NCBI RefSeq assembly: GCF_015767675.1
Contig: NZ_CP065217.1
Location: 2,108,001 to 2,172,000, forward strand
Source: Vibrio navarrensis
GTDB taxonomy: Bacteria > Pseudomonadota > Gammaproteobacteria > Enterobacterales > Vibrionaceae
Length of the DNA stretch: 64,000 bases
Direction: 5' to 3'
The notes below the pieces were generated by a model, which was not told the origin of the DNA, searched no databases, and saw only the letters and a program-made list of their open reading frames with translations. The position numbers and the translations under genes were made by a program. Positions 19,626 through 28,982 of the stretch are shown piece after piece. Numbering within the stretch: position 1 is the stretch's first letter; every line of letters begins with the position of its first letter.

Positions 19626-22600
19626 TTACAGAATGCTGAGTAGAGCTTGAATCGGATGCATCTGCTTCGTGCCTTCAAAACGTTTTACTTGGCTACGGCA
19701 TGAATAACCAGTAATCAAGCAACGTTCTTTGGGCAGTTGCTCTAGGCTCGGCTTCCAGCTCAGCGCATAGATATCTTTCGACATCTGCAGTTTGTCACTT
19801 TCATGGCCAAAGGTTCCCGCCATACCGCAGCAGCCCACCGGAACCGTCTGCAGCACAGCGCCAAAGTGGCTAAAGATAGCACCCCACTCTTTTTCCGCAT
19901 TTGGCAGCTTGGTTTTCTCCGTGCAATGGGCAAACAGATACCAAGGCTGGCTATCTTCGGCGGTGAAAGAAAACTCTTTTAGGCGCGGCAACAACCACTC
20001 GTGCGCGGTAAGCACTTGGAACTCGCCGCGTTTATCGGCCAGAATTTCGTTGTACTCATCACGGTAACAGAGCACCAGTGCGGGATCGACACCAACCATA
20101 GGAATACCGAGATCGGCCACCATAGTAAGGAATTTGGCGGTATCTGCCGCCGTCGCCGCAAAACGTTTCAAGAATCCTTTGATGTGCTGCGCTTTGCCAT
20201 TGGGCTTAAAGGGCAACAACACTGGCGTTTTACCCAGCTTGATGGCCAAGCTGGCAAAATCTTCCACCACTTGTGCATCGTAATAGCTGGTAAAGGGATC
20301 TTGCACAATCAGCACATGATTGCCTTTTTCCTCAGAAGACAAGGCATTGAGCGCTTGCAGATCAAAGCGCTTCAACGTGGTGAGTCTCTGTTTCAGCGTC
20401 GGCACAGATAGCAGCGGCGTATCGACGTAACCAACGGTTTTTTCCGTCAGGCTTTGCACCCAAGGCTGAGAAATGACACCGTTGACCAACTTGGGCGCTT
20501 TGCCCATCAGCGGCAATAAACTCTCTATGTTGGCAACCAGATAATCTTTCGCTGGGCGTTGATAACGACTGTGGTAAATATTGAGGAATCGCGAGCGAAA
20601 ACTCGGCACGTCGACTTTGATCGGACATTGGCTGGCACACGCTTTACACGCTAAACAGCCGTTCATCGCTTCGTACACTTCGTGCGAAAAATCATACTCA
20701 TGACGCTTATTGATCGAGTTTCTCACTCTATCCAATAAACTTTTCACCGTGGGCGAGCCGGCGACAAGCTGCTGTTCCAAATCAAGAATATCAATGCCTT
20801 GTTCCGTCAACTGGCGTAGCCATTCACGCACTAAGCCCGCACGCCCTTTAGGCGAGTGGCGACGATCGGCGGTGACCTTCATGGAAGGGCACATCGGCGA
20901 GCTGGTGTCGTAGTTAAAGCACAAACCGTTACCGTTACATTCCATTGCCTGTTTAAAGCTGTCTCGCACCTTGACGTCAATTTGCCGATCGTAATAACCC
21001 CGTTTGGTATCGGACACTTTCACCAGAGGTTCGTCACTTTCAAGCGGCGTACAGATTTTACCCGGATTCATTTTGTTATGCGGGTCAAACGCCGACTTGA
21101 TGCGTCTGAGCTCGGTAAACAGCTCGTCACCAAAGAACTCTGGGCCGTATTCGGACCGGAAACCTTTGCCGTGTTCGCCCCACATCAAACCGCCGTACTT
21201 AGACACCAACTTGACCACTTCATCGGATATCTGCTTCATCAGCAGCTCTTGCTGAGGGTCACACAAATCCAGCGCTGGACGTACGTGCAGCACTCCGGCA
21301 TCAACGTGACCAAACATGCCATAATCTAGCTGTTTGCTATCGAGCAGTTGGCGAAACTCGGCAATAAAGTCGGCGAGGTTTTCCGGTGGCACACAGGTGT
21401 CTTCCGTAAAAGCAACAGGTTTAGCGCGCCCTTTCGCTGCTCCAAGCAAGCCCACCGCTTTTTTGCGCATATTGTAAATTCGGCCAATACTGGCCAGATC
21501 ATCGCACACTTGGTAGCCAATAATGCCCGCTTCGCCGTTTGCCAACATCTCATCTAAACGAACGATCAATGCGTTTACCTGCTCGTTGACTTCTTGCGGA
21601 TTTTGCCCGGCATACTCAACCATGTTGATGCCCAACATCTCTTGCCCCGGCACATCGGTGATTAAGTCGCTCACGGTATGCCAAACGATGTCCTGCTTGG
21701 CCAGGTTCAACACTTTGGAGTCGACGGTTTCCACGGAGAGCGCTTTGGCTTCCACCATGAATGGGGCATTACGCAGCGCGGCATCAAAACTGTTGTACTT
21801 CACGTTGACTAAAGTACGCGCTTTGGGAATTGGCGTGAGGTTGAGCGTCGCTTCTGTGATAAAGGCCAACGAGCCTTCGGCGCCACACAAGACACGAGTA
21901 AAATTAAACTCGCCACTCTCATCGTCAATGGCGTTTTTCAGATCGTAACCGGTAAGAAAACGGTTAAGCGGCGGAAATTTATCCACAATTTGCTGACGTT
22001 TTTCCCGGCAAACGGCTTCCGTCACTTGAAGCGCTTTGTGGGCGTATTCGCCTTCTTGCGGCAAACCATGTGAGAGATCGGTTTCAAGGATGGAACCATC
22101 AGCAAATACCGCTTGCAATGAGATTACATGGTCAGAGGTTTTGCCGTATTTCAACGAGCCTTGGCCAGAAGCGTCAGTGTTGATCATTCCGCCCAGCGTC
22201 GCACGGTTGCTGGTCGAGAGGTCAGGAGAGAAAAAATAGCCGTAGGGCTTCACTGCATCATTGAGTTGATCTTTGATCACCCCTGCCTGAACGCGAACCC
22301 ATCCTTCCTTTTCATTGATCTCCAGCACTTTATTCATGTGCCGCGACAAGTCCACCACAATGCCTTTGGTCAGCGACTGGCCATTGGTTCCGGTACCACC
22401 GCCGCGCGGAGAGAAGGTAACTCGTTCATAAATAGGCTTTTGAATCAGTTTGCCAATCAAAGCCACATCTTGGGTAGTTTTAGGATGAACAACCGCCTGA
22501 GGAAGCTGCTGATAAACACTGTTATCTGTGGCGACCGCGAGACGGCTGGAATATTGGGATTCGATGTCGCCGCTAAAACCAGCCTGCTTAAGCTCTTTGA

Positions 22601-22655
22601 GAAAGCTCAGCACAACAGGATCGACATCCGATTGCGAGTTAAGTTTTGGTAACAT
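19626..22655 (-). CDS. ydiJ: FAD/4Fe-4S D-2-hydroxyacid dehydrogenase, YdiJ type
   Basis: A 1009-residue fusion enzyme. The N-terminal third is an FAD-binding type 4 (PCMH) domain with 'SPRGGGTGTNGQSLTKG', then the FAD-linked oxidase C domain ('HVDAGVLHVRPALD'), then a ferredoxin module with 'CLACKACASQCPIKVD' near residue 655, and a C-terminal cysteine-rich part ('PVGCCGMAGTFGHE'). YdiJ-type enzymes oxidise D-lactate or D-2-hydroxyglutarate and pass electrons to quinone. The exact substrate here is not certain. I chose the ATG at 22655 with an AGGAAG site, ten codons inside the longest frame. Confidence 0.88.
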   Translation of the reverse strand: MLPKLNSQSDVDPVVLSFLKELKQAGFSGDIESQYSSRLAVATDNSVYQQLPQAVVHPKTTQDVALIGKLIQKPIYERVTFSPRGGGTGTNGQSLTKGIVVDLSRHMNKVLEINEKEGWVRVQAGVIKDQLNDAVKPYGYFFSPDLSTSNRATLGGMINTDASGQGSLKYGKTSDHVISLQAVFADGSILETDLSHGLPQEGEYAHKALQVTEAVCREKRQQIVDKFPPLNRFLTGYDLKNAIDDESGEFNFTRVLCGAEGSLAFITEATLNLTPIPKARTLVNVKYNSFDAALRNAPFMVEAKALSVETVDSKVLNLAKQDIVWHTVSDLITDVPGQEMLGINMVEYAGQNPQEVNEQVNALIVRLDEMLANGEAGIIGYQVCDDLASIGRIYNMRKKAVGLLGAAKGRAKPVAFTEDTCVPPENLADFIAEFRQLLDSKQLDYGMFGHVDAGVLHVRPALDLCDPQQELLMKQISDEVVKLVSKYGGLMWGEHGKGFRSEYGPEFFGDELFTELRRIKSAFDPHNKMNPGKICTPLESDEPLVKVSDTKRGYYDRQIDVKVRDSFKQAMECNGNGLCFNYDTSSPMCPSMKVTADRRHSPKGRAGLVREWLRQLTEQGIDILDLEQQLVAGSPTVKSLLDRVRNSINKRHEYDFSHEVYEAMNGCLACKACASQCPIKVDVPSFRSRFLNIYHSRYQRPAKDYLVANIESLLPLMGKAPKLVNGVISQPWVQSLTEKTVGYVDTPLLSVPTLKQRLTTLKRFDLQALNALSSEEKGNHVLIVQDPFTSYYDAQVVEDFASLAIKLGKTPVLLPFKPNGKAQHIKGFLKRFAATAADTAKFLTMVADLGIPMVGVDPALVLCYRDEYNEILADKRGEFQVLTAHEWLLPRLKEFSFTAEDSQPWYLFAHCTEKTKLPNAEKEWGAIFSHFGAVLQTVPVGCCGMAGTFGHESDKLQMSKDIYALSWKPSLEQLPKERCLITGYSCRSQVKRFEGTKQMHPIQALLSIL

Positions 22656-22869
22656 TTGCTTCCTGCCCCTACAACACTGATCCAATCAGTTGCGGGTTAA
22701 TATTTTTGAGTTTGAAAATAATCTTTGAATTTCGTCACTTTACAACATTTAAAAAGGTGATCAAATCAGAATCTCAATGCAAAAATGGAAGAGTTGCTTT
22801 CTTTTCTGCAGATTAAAACCTAAATTCATTACAAGAGACATTGTAAAGAACACACACAGAGCATTGATA

Positions 22870-23556
22870 ATGAAAAAAAATAAAGTCGTTACGACTGAAG
22901 ACATCCTGTTAAAACTGTGCCAATCCGTTTCTGGCGTATTAACTTCCGCCACCTCATCACAAATCAACTACTCTGCCATGGTGCAGAAAATCAACAAAAC
23001 CAGCTTAAAACCTGATTTTGGCTGTTTCGTACTCTTTGATGGCGGTTTTACTGGATTAGTTGTCATCAATTTTACCGCAAAAGCGGCGTTAGAAATCTAC
23101 ACCAACTACATGCGCAGTATGGGCATGCCAGAGGAAGAACTTGCTGTGTTACACACGTCCGACGAAGTGGGCGATGTGCTCGGTGAACTGATGAACCAAC
23201 TGGTTGGTGACTTTACCAACAAAATCCGCAAAGAGTTGCAAACCAATATCACACAAAACCAGCCTAAAATGCTTTCTTTGAACAAGCAGGTTTTGCTGTC
23301 GGTGGATACTAACCTCGACCGTCCTCAAGCGCGTCGCGTTACTTTCTCGACCGAAAACAACAACATTTTCTATCTTGAGTTAGCAATGGATAAAACAGAG
23401 TTCATCCAGTTAGAAGATTTTGAAGTGAGTGAAGATGAAAACCCAGATGACATCTTAGAAATGACGCAAGCTAACATGCGCAGCAAGCAGCAAAGCCAAT
23501 CCTCCAGTGATGATTTGGACATGGCCTCTGACCTTTTGGACGAATTGGGCATCTAA
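22870..23556 (+). CDS. DUF3334 / CheX-like protein
   Basis: A 228-residue protein. 'HTSDEVGDVLGELMNQLVGD' has the E-x2-N-x3-G pattern of the CheC/CheX/FliY phosphatase fold, so it may act on a phosphorylated receiver or be a structural relative. I recall the family as DUF3334. The tail is acidic and low in complexity. The ATG at 22870 was chosen by the conserved-looking start; the ribosome site is poor. Confidence 0.7.
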   Translation: MKKNKVVTTEDILLKLCQSVSGVLTSATSSQINYSAMVQKINKTSLKPDFGCFVLFDGGFTGLVVINFTAKAALEIYTNYMRSMGMPEEELAVLHTSDEVGDVLGELMNQLVGDFTNKIRKELQTNITQNQPKMLSLNKQVLLSVDTNLDRPQARRVTFSTENNNIFYLELAMDKTEFIQLEDFEVSEDENPDDILEMTQANMRSKQQSQSSSDDLDMASDLLDELGI

Positions 23557-23581
23557 CTCGTTTTGCTAAGCGAACTTCAAG

Positions 23582-23607
23582 CCGCCTCCTAGTGAGGCGG
23601 TTTTTTT
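23582..23607 (+). terminator. terminator after DUF3334 gene
   Basis: Stem CCGCCTC/GAGGCGG with a 5-base loop, then seven T. Confidence 0.85.
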
Positions 23608-23706
23608 ATCGCACGACACTGGTTAAAGATGCAGGATTTAGTTTTGTCACAAAAAAGGGTAAAATATGCGACTTTTCTGAGCCACCAGGATTTGTTGTCA
23701 TTTTCC

Positions 23707-24396
23707 ATGGATAAACAAAAAGCACTGAAGAAGATCGCCAAGTGCCTTGAACTAGGTAACTCTGCGAACGTTAACGAAGCGGCCAATGCGATTAAAATGG
23801 CCCATCGCCTAATGATGAAATACGGGCTAGACAAAGACGATATCGAGTTCATCAAAATGGGCAAGACACAGTCTAGTCATCTGTTGCCAGCCAACGTCAG
23901 CTCCGTTTTGCTCCGTGTGATCCGTGGAATCAATACCAAATTCGGCGTCGAAGCGGTACTGCTTAACCATAAAGGCTTAAAGAGGTTGGAGTTTATTGGC
24001 GAAGCCGATCGCGCTATCTTTGCCGCCTTTGCCTTTGACATTATTTACCGTGAGATGAACGAAAGTACCGGACAGTTTCGCAATAGCTTCGCAGGCTCTG
24101 GCACGTCCAGTCTTGAGGTGACCAGACGGGTCAATTCCTACGTTTCCGGTTGGGTAGAAGGCGCTTTGGAAAAACTGCCGGTAATCACACCCGATGAAGA
24201 GTCGGCGAACAAAATCAACAGTTACATCGACAAAGAGTTTCAAAACATTGACCGCGAAACCTTCAAGAAGCAGTTGCGAGAAGCGATGAAAAATCTTACT
24301 GCCGATTATGAAGTGGGTTTGAAGAAAGGCCGAAAAGTGTCGGTTAACCGCCCCGTTGGTGGTCAAAAATCCGCTAAGCAAATAGAAAAAAGATAA
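23707..24396 (+). CDS. DUF2786 domain protein
   Basis: A 229-residue basic protein. The N-terminal 'KKIAKCLELGNSANVNEAAN' and 'AHRLMMKYGLD' are the DUF2786 signature; the function of this domain is unknown, though it is common in phages and vibrios. The middle part ('AADRAIFAAFAFDIIYREMN'-like region) is helical. The ATG at 23707 (MDKQKALKK) was chosen over an upstream ATG at 23629. It stands alone. Confidence 0.75.
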   Translation: MDKQKALKKIAKCLELGNSANVNEAANAIKMAHRLMMKYGLDKDDIEFIKMGKTQSSHLLPANVSSVLLRVIRGINTKFGVEAVLLNHKGLKRLEFIGEADRAIFAAFAFDIIYREMNESTGQFRNSFAGSGTSSLEVTRRVNSYVSGWVEGALEKLPVITPDEESANKINSYIDKEFQNIDRETFKKQLREAMKNLTADYEVGLKKGRKVSVNRPVGGQKSAKQIEKR

Positions 24397-24484
24397 CCTT
24401 ACACTGACAATTAAAACATTAGTTCTGTGAATAATTCTCTCTTGGAGGCAGATGTTCGCCTCCGATTCACACGGAGAGATAACC

Positions 24485-25150
24485 TTGAAAAACCGTTCAC
24501 TTGCTTTAGCGATTCTACTGACCCTTAGCGGCTGCCAAGCGACTCAACGACAAAACGCAACCACCGGCGAAGCCGAAACCAATTCCGCAACCAAAGGTGC
24601 CCTACTTGGAGCTCTCGCTGGCGCCGTTGCAGGCGCGGCTACCGGCGACAAAGATGACCGAGGCAAACGCGCACTGATTGGCGCGGCAGGTGGTGCAGCC
24701 ATCGGTGGCGGTGTCGGCTACTATTTTGATCAACAAGAGAAAGCGCTACGTCAAGCCTTGCTCAACTCGGGTGTTCAAGTCGAGCGCGTTGGAGAAAATC
24801 AACTGCTGCTGCGTTTGGAAAATGGCATCGGCTTTAGCTCAGGTTCTTACAACCTCGAGGCTTCCATCCACAGCACACTGCAAGGCGTTGCACGCGTTTT
24901 GGTCGAGTATCCGGACACCAGTTTGGTGATTGATGGTTATACCGATAGCACGGGCAGCGATTCATCCAACCAAATTTTGTCTGAACGCCGCGCTGAATCT
25001 GTGCGTGCTTTCTTAATCTCGCAAAAAGTGGCTGCTGGCCGAGCGATTGCACGCGGAAACGGCGAACGTTACCCACTTTGCACCAATAGCACTGCCGAAG
25101 GCCGGGCCTGTAACCGCCGAGTAGAAATTCAGATCCTGCCTTTAAAATAG
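24485..25150 (+). CDS. OmpA-family outer-membrane lipoprotein
   Basis: A 221-residue lipoprotein read from a TTG start (24485-24487) behind a GGAGAG site; this start gives a clean signal peptide ending in the lipobox LSGC. After it comes a glycine-zipper segment ('GALLGALAGAVAGAATGDKDD'-like, about residues 40-80), then a C-terminal OmpA peptidoglycan-binding domain with 'DGYTDSTGSDSSNQILSERR' and 'NRRVEIQI'. It resembles YiaD and would tether the outer membrane to the cell wall. Confidence 0.85.
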   Translation: MKNRSLALAILLTLSGCQATQRQNATTGEAETNSATKGALLGALAGAVAGAATGDKDDRGKRALIGAAGGAAIGGGVGYYFDQQEKALRQALLNSGVQVERVGENQLLLRLENGIGFSSGSYNLEASIHSTLQGVARVLVEYPDTSLVIDGYTDSTGSDSSNQILSERRAESVRAFLISQKVAAGRAIARGNGERYPLCTNSTAEGRACNRRVEIQILPLK

Positions 25151-25246
25151 GGCTATCTGGACAGTATGAACGGCCGTGTTTACTGCTGATTTCAATTCAG
25201 GTTCCGTCTATACTTGGCACTGAACCTGAATTTGAGAGGCACGACT

Positions 25247-26242
25247 TTGCGCTATAATCTTCTGATTCTTATCGGACTTCTCTTGTCCACTTCGGCATTC
25301 GGCCAATCAGTGCAACAGTTAACCGAACAGGCCAATCAAAGAGATCCAAACGCGCAATACCAATTGTCACTTGAATTGGCCAAGGAAGAAGGCGAGGCGG
25401 CCAAAGCCGATGCCTTTTATTGGTTGCAGCAATCGGCACAATTGGGCTATGAGCCCGCACAAATCAAGTTAGCCCAAGCTTACGAAAGCGGTATCGGCAC
25501 ACAAGTTGATCTTAAACTTGCTGCCAATTGGTATTGGCAAGCCGCCGTACAAGGTAATCTGGACGCGCAAATCAAATTAGGGGCACTGTTTGAAGAGCAA
25601 GGCTCTCTCTTTTCACAACTTGATATCGCCCAGTTCTGGTTTGGAATTGCGTCCAAACATTCTGCCGAAGCGGAAGACGCTTACAATCGCATTCTAGAAA
25701 TCAAATTTAATGCAATGCGCGCCAAGCAGGTTTCTGCCATTTCACAGTTGGATACGGCATTAGATACCCAAACGCAATCGCTAGACTCCGGGCTAGAGAC
25801 TTCGGCTGCAACTACCGCTCCGCCCTCGCCTATATATACCGACTGGATCTCCATCAGCGCCATTTTGTTTCTCGCACTCTCCTTCAGTAGCGTCATGTTC
25901 TACTTTCGCCGTAAAAGAGTGTCGCGGGAAACAACGCAACAGCTTGAACTGCAAAGCGAGCTCAAAAAACAACGCTATAGCAACAAACAGCTCAAGCGAC
26001 AGCTGGAAAAAGTCTTTAATGAATACAAAAAGGTACAGGCCCAAGCTGGAAAGCAGAAACTCTCTCTGGCGTGTGCGATGTTTGGTTATTCGCCGAGTGC
26101 CATTCCCGACGAAAAATCTATTAAGATTCGCTTTCGCCAATTATCCCGTCTCTACCATCCTGACGCCCGCGGCAGTGAAGAAGAAATGAAGCGTCTGAAT
26201 GGCGCATTGAAGGTTCTGTTGCAAAATGTTGCAGATTCGTAA
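25247..26242 (+). CDS. Sel1-repeat, membrane-anchored J-domain protein
   Basis: A 331-residue protein read from a TTG (25247) behind GAGAGG. Order: a signal peptide ending near 'STSAFG', two to three Sel1 repeats ('AFYWLQQSAQLGYEPAQIKLA' type, about residues 35-140), one membrane segment near 200 ('ISAILFLALSFSSVMFYF'), a basic coiled region, and a C-terminal J domain with the HPD motif in 'RLYHPDARG'. The HPD motif predicts a DnaK partner in the cytoplasm, with the Sel1 part in the periplasm. Confidence 0.8.
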   Translation: MRYNLLILIGLLLSTSAFGQSVQQLTEQANQRDPNAQYQLSLELAKEEGEAAKADAFYWLQQSAQLGYEPAQIKLAQAYESGIGTQVDLKLAANWYWQAAVQGNLDAQIKLGALFEEQGSLFSQLDIAQFWFGIASKHSAEAEDAYNRILEIKFNAMRAKQVSAISQLDTALDTQTQSLDSGLETSAATTAPPSPIYTDWISISAILFLALSFSSVMFYFRRKRVSRETTQQLELQSELKKQRYSNKQLKRQLEKVFNEYKKVQAQAGKQKLSLACAMFGYSPSAIPDEKSIKIRFRQLSRLYHPDARGSEEEMKRLNGALKVLLQNVADS

Positions 26243-26416
26243 ATGCACCCATATTTCTTAGACCAAATAGACTTCTTCACCTTGTTAATAAAGGATCGCA
26301 ATCGATCTCCCTCTCATTTTTTATTAACAGATATTTAACGCAGTAACGAAGTTTATGGCATAATGCGCCTCGAAAATGACACCAGCACAACAAGAAGCCT
26401 GGTGAGGAGAAGCAGC

Positions 26417-26599
26417 ATGTTTAATATTGAAGGCACCTGCGATTGGTGCAAGAGACCAAGATTGTTGACACGTCACGATTATCTGGATGGCAAATCCAAC
26501 CATTCTTGTGAAGAGTGTAACGACATCGCCAAGATTGACGTTCGTCTGTTTAATCTTGGTGAGCAACAAATGCGCGACCGTCAGGCGAGAGCCTGCTAA
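26417..26599 (+). CDS. small zinc-ribbon protein, 60 aa
   Basis: A 60-residue protein with two CxxC pairs (CDWC near residue 8 and CEEC near 34), spaced like a zinc ribbon. A GGTGAGGAG site precedes the ATG at 26417. The fold and length suggest a nucleic-acid or protein adaptor. No named family is recognised. A terminator follows, so it is a separate transcription unit. Confidence 0.65.
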   Translation: MFNIEGTCDWCKRPRLLTRHDYLDGKSNHSCEECNDIAKIDVRLFNLGEQQMRDRQARAC

Positions 26600-26632
26600 A
26601 ACGGGAAATCACGCAAAAGAACGGATTCTTTA

Positions 26633-26657
26633 AGCACCTTACGAGGTGCTTTTCTTT
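26633..26657 (+). terminator. terminator after zinc-ribbon gene
   Basis: Stem AGCACCT/AGGTGCT with a 4-base loop, then TTTTCTTTT. Confidence 0.8.
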
Positions 26658-26902
26658 TACCTACTGTTCTTGAATTACGCAATGTACCCCTGACAACCTT
26701 ACTGAGCAGCACAGTATACCCCTGTATAAACCTTCACTCGTCGCTGAGAAGTCCATCACAAAACCTCACACTCTTCTAAACGCCAAAGAATGGAAAATAT
26801 CACATACAAACAATAAGTTAATACACAGCACCCTACCATCAGGCGCGCAATATGTGGCGAAAAAGAGAGCAAGTAGGTTGACGAACAGCATTGGAAAAAT
26901 TA

Positions 26903-26918
26903 CTGTATAAACATACAG
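26903..26918 (+). promoter_or_regulatory. LexA (SOS) box upstream of sulA-like gene
   Basis: CTGTATAAACATACAG matches CTGT-N8-ACAG and lies 21 bases before the ATG at 26940. It supports SOS control of the gene behind it. Confidence 0.88.
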
Positions 26919-26939
26919 CATGTATATAGGAGCAGTAAA

Positions 26940-27332
26940 ATGCAGATTCAAGGTCAAACTCGTACATACTCACATTTCAATGTTCTGGCACAACCGACTC
27001 AGCCAATGAATGCCTCAGCGCCGTTGTTGCAACAATTGGCCGTTTTATCTCAGCTGAATCAATGGATTTTATTTACCTCCGAGTGCCCACGTCCGGATCT
27101 TAGCCAGCTCACTGCGTCTAATATTTGCTGTAAAAATGTCATCCAGATGAAACCGTCCCACTCTCTGACTGAAATTGAAATCGTGATGAAAGCGATACGC
27201 TCTGGCAATGCTGCCGCGGTTGTCGCGTCTAGCCAGATTGATTTAGTCAACCAATCTCTGCTGCAGGAGATGGCAAAAGAGTTTGGCTGTGAAGTCTTTT
27301 TCGTTGAAGGCAGAGCAACTCAGTATCATTAA
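26940..27332 (+). CDS. sulA: SulA-like SOS cell-division inhibitor
   Basis: A 130-residue protein of the SulA/RecA-like fold, shorter than the 169 residues of E. coli SulA. 'LSQLNQWILFTSECPRPD' and 'EIEIVMKAIRSGNAAAVVAS' fit the family core that binds FtsZ. The LexA box just upstream and the AGGAG site support expression after DNA damage. The divergent N-terminus means the name rests partly on the promoter context. Confidence 0.8.
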   Translation: MQIQGQTRTYSHFNVLAQPTQPMNASAPLLQQLAVLSQLNQWILFTSECPRPDLSQLTASNICCKNVIQMKPSHSLTEIEIVMKAIRSGNAAAVVASSQIDLVNQSLLQEMAKEFGCEVFFVEGRATQYH

Positions 27333-27361
27333 TAAGTTCAACGTTATCCATCCTGCATTTG

Positions 27362-27385
27362 GCCTTCTTTATGAAGGCTTTTTTA
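27362..27385 (+). terminator. terminator after sulA-like gene
   Basis: Stem GCCTTC/GAAGGC with a 5-base loop, then six T. Confidence 0.8.
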
Positions 27386-27533
27386 AATTTCGTCAAACCA
27401 AGGCAAACGTTTGCTTTTCTTCTGGCGAGTTCAAATAGTTCTGGTATCATGCCCCGGTAATCGATGAATCTGATGGATTTTGTTGTCCGATTCGTTTCCG
27501 CATGACGTTTGAAATTATGATAGGAATGTCAAA

Positions 27534-28637
27534 ATGAGCCTCGCTGATCAAGTACTTGCCGTCAATGACGATCTGCCCATCCGTACCGATAAACCCGTTC
27601 ACAGTGGAAAAGTTCGCTCTGTCTACTGGCTTACTGAGCAAGACAGTGCCCGCCTGATAAAAGAAAAAGGCTATAACGTTGCCCCAGATGCGCCCCTAGC
27701 CATCATGGTGATCAGCGATCGTATCTCCGCTTTCGATTGTATTTGGCACGGTGAACACGGGCTCAACGGCGTACCGGGTAAAGGGGCCGCATTGAACGCC
27801 ATTTCTAATCATTGGTTTAGGCTGTTTAAAGAGAACGGATTGGCCGATAGCCACATTCTTGATATCCCACACCCGTTTGTTTGGATTGTGCAGAAAGCGA
27901 AGCCTGTGCGTATTGAAGCCATTTGTCGCAAATACATTACAGGTTCCATGTGGCGCGCATACGAAAAAGGCGAGCGCGAGTTTTGCGGTATTCAATTGCC
28001 AGAAGGGTTAGGCAAAGACAAACCTCTGGTCGAACTGCTGATGACACCGTCGACCAAAGGGATTTTAAAAGGAATTCCTGGCGTGCCTGAAGCCGATGAT
28101 GTGAACATTACCAGACAAAATATTGCCGACAACTTTGCCGCATTTAACTTTTCCAGCGCTGACGACATTGCCACTTACGAGAAGCTGCTGAAAGAAGGTT
28201 TTGCGGTGATCAGTGATGCTCTAGCACAAGTAGGACAAATTTTTGTCGATACCAAATTCGAGTTTGGTTATGTGCAAGATGCGCAAGGCAACGAAAAGCT
28301 GATTTACATGGACGAAGTGGGCACGCCCGATTCATCGCGGATTTGGGATAGCGAAGCGTATCAAGCGGGTAAAATTGTCGAAAACTCGAAAGAAGGTTTC
28401 AGACAGTTTCTGCTTAACTACTTCCCAGACCCTGATATTCTGCTCAACAAAGATCGCATGCCTGAGCGCGAAGCACTGGCTCGTGACAACACGCTGCCAG
28501 AAGAGGCTTTACTGGCGGTATCTCGCACCTACATCGGCATCGCAGAAAAAATTACCGGTCAATCAATCACTTTAAGCGAAAATCCAAAACAAGAGATTAT
28601 TGATATCCTTGCGCGTGATTACGGTCTTATCGATTAA
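27534..28637 (+). CDS. purC: phosphoribosylaminoimidazole-succinocarboxamide synthase, long form
   Basis: A 367-residue SAICAR synthetase that joins CAIR and aspartate in purine synthesis. Family segments are '[15 protein letters not shown]', '[19 protein letters not shown]', '[16 protein letters not shown]' and '[13 protein letters not shown]'. It is longer than the ~237-residue E. coli type and closer in length to the long form. An AGGAATG site precedes the ATG. A terminator follows. Confidence 0.93.
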   Translation: MSLADQVLAVNDDLPIRTDKPVHSGKVRSVYWLTEQDSARLIKEKGYNVAPDAPLAIMVISDRISAFDCIWHGEHGLNGVPGKGAALNAISNHWFRLFKENGLADSHILDIPHPFVWIVQKAKPVRIEAICRKYITGSMWRAYEKGEREFCGIQLPEGLGKDKPLVELLMTPSTKGILKGIPGVPEADDVNITRQNIADNFAAFNFSSADDIATYEKLLKEGFAVISDALAQVGQIFVDTKFEFGYVQDAQGNEKLIYMDEVGTPDSSRIWDSEAYQAGKIVENSKEGFRQFLLNYFPDPDILLNKDRMPEREALARDNTLPEEALLAVSRTYIGIAEKITGQSITLSENPKQEIIDILARDYGLID

Positions 28638-28668
28638 ATGAATTCAATATAACAACGTCAGTACCAAC

Positions 28669-28697
28669 AGCCCGCCACCAAGCGGGCTGTTTTTTTA
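28669..28697 (+). terminator. terminator after purC
   Basis: Stem AGCCCGC/GCGGGCT with a 6-base loop, then eight T interrupted by one G. Confidence 0.85.
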
Positions 28698-28730
28698 TTG
28701 CAGCGCTGCGTTTAACTCATGGAAATGGTT

Positions 28731-28877
28731 TTACCATCGTTGGTAGTAACGCGTTTTGGTCACCAAACTGACAATCCCTTCCATCGACGGCGTATCGAGC
28801 GAAAAATAGTCTAGAGGTTCTGCACGCGCGACCACTCGCGTATCCAACATGTAGAGATAGAGTAAATTACCGATTGA
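28731..28877 (-). pseudogene. possible gene remnant, C-terminal 48 codons
   Basis: On the minus strand 48 codons without a stop end in 'KTRYYQRW' and a stop at 28731-28733. The reading looks protein-like ('LYLYMLDTRVVARAEPLDYF'), but a stop lies directly upstream (TAA) and the only ATG is internal with no ribosome site. It could be the tail of a deleted gene. I do not recognise the family. The rest of the 28638-28982 gap holds the purC terminator and AT-rich sequence. Confidence 0.35.
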
Positions 28878-28982
28878 TTAAAAAATCTAAATGAATGAAA
28901 CATTTACATGAGACAAACAGAAACGCAGCCAGTGATAAATCATCAAACTGGCTGCGTCTAAAAGCGGCTAATTGGCAGGATT

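Larger units (their letters stand above)
26600..26939. other. intergenic region before sulA-like gene
   Basis: This holds the terminator of the zinc-ribbon gene (26633-26657) and the LexA-boxed promoter of the next gene. Nothing else of note was seen between 26660 and 26900. Confidence 0.5.
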
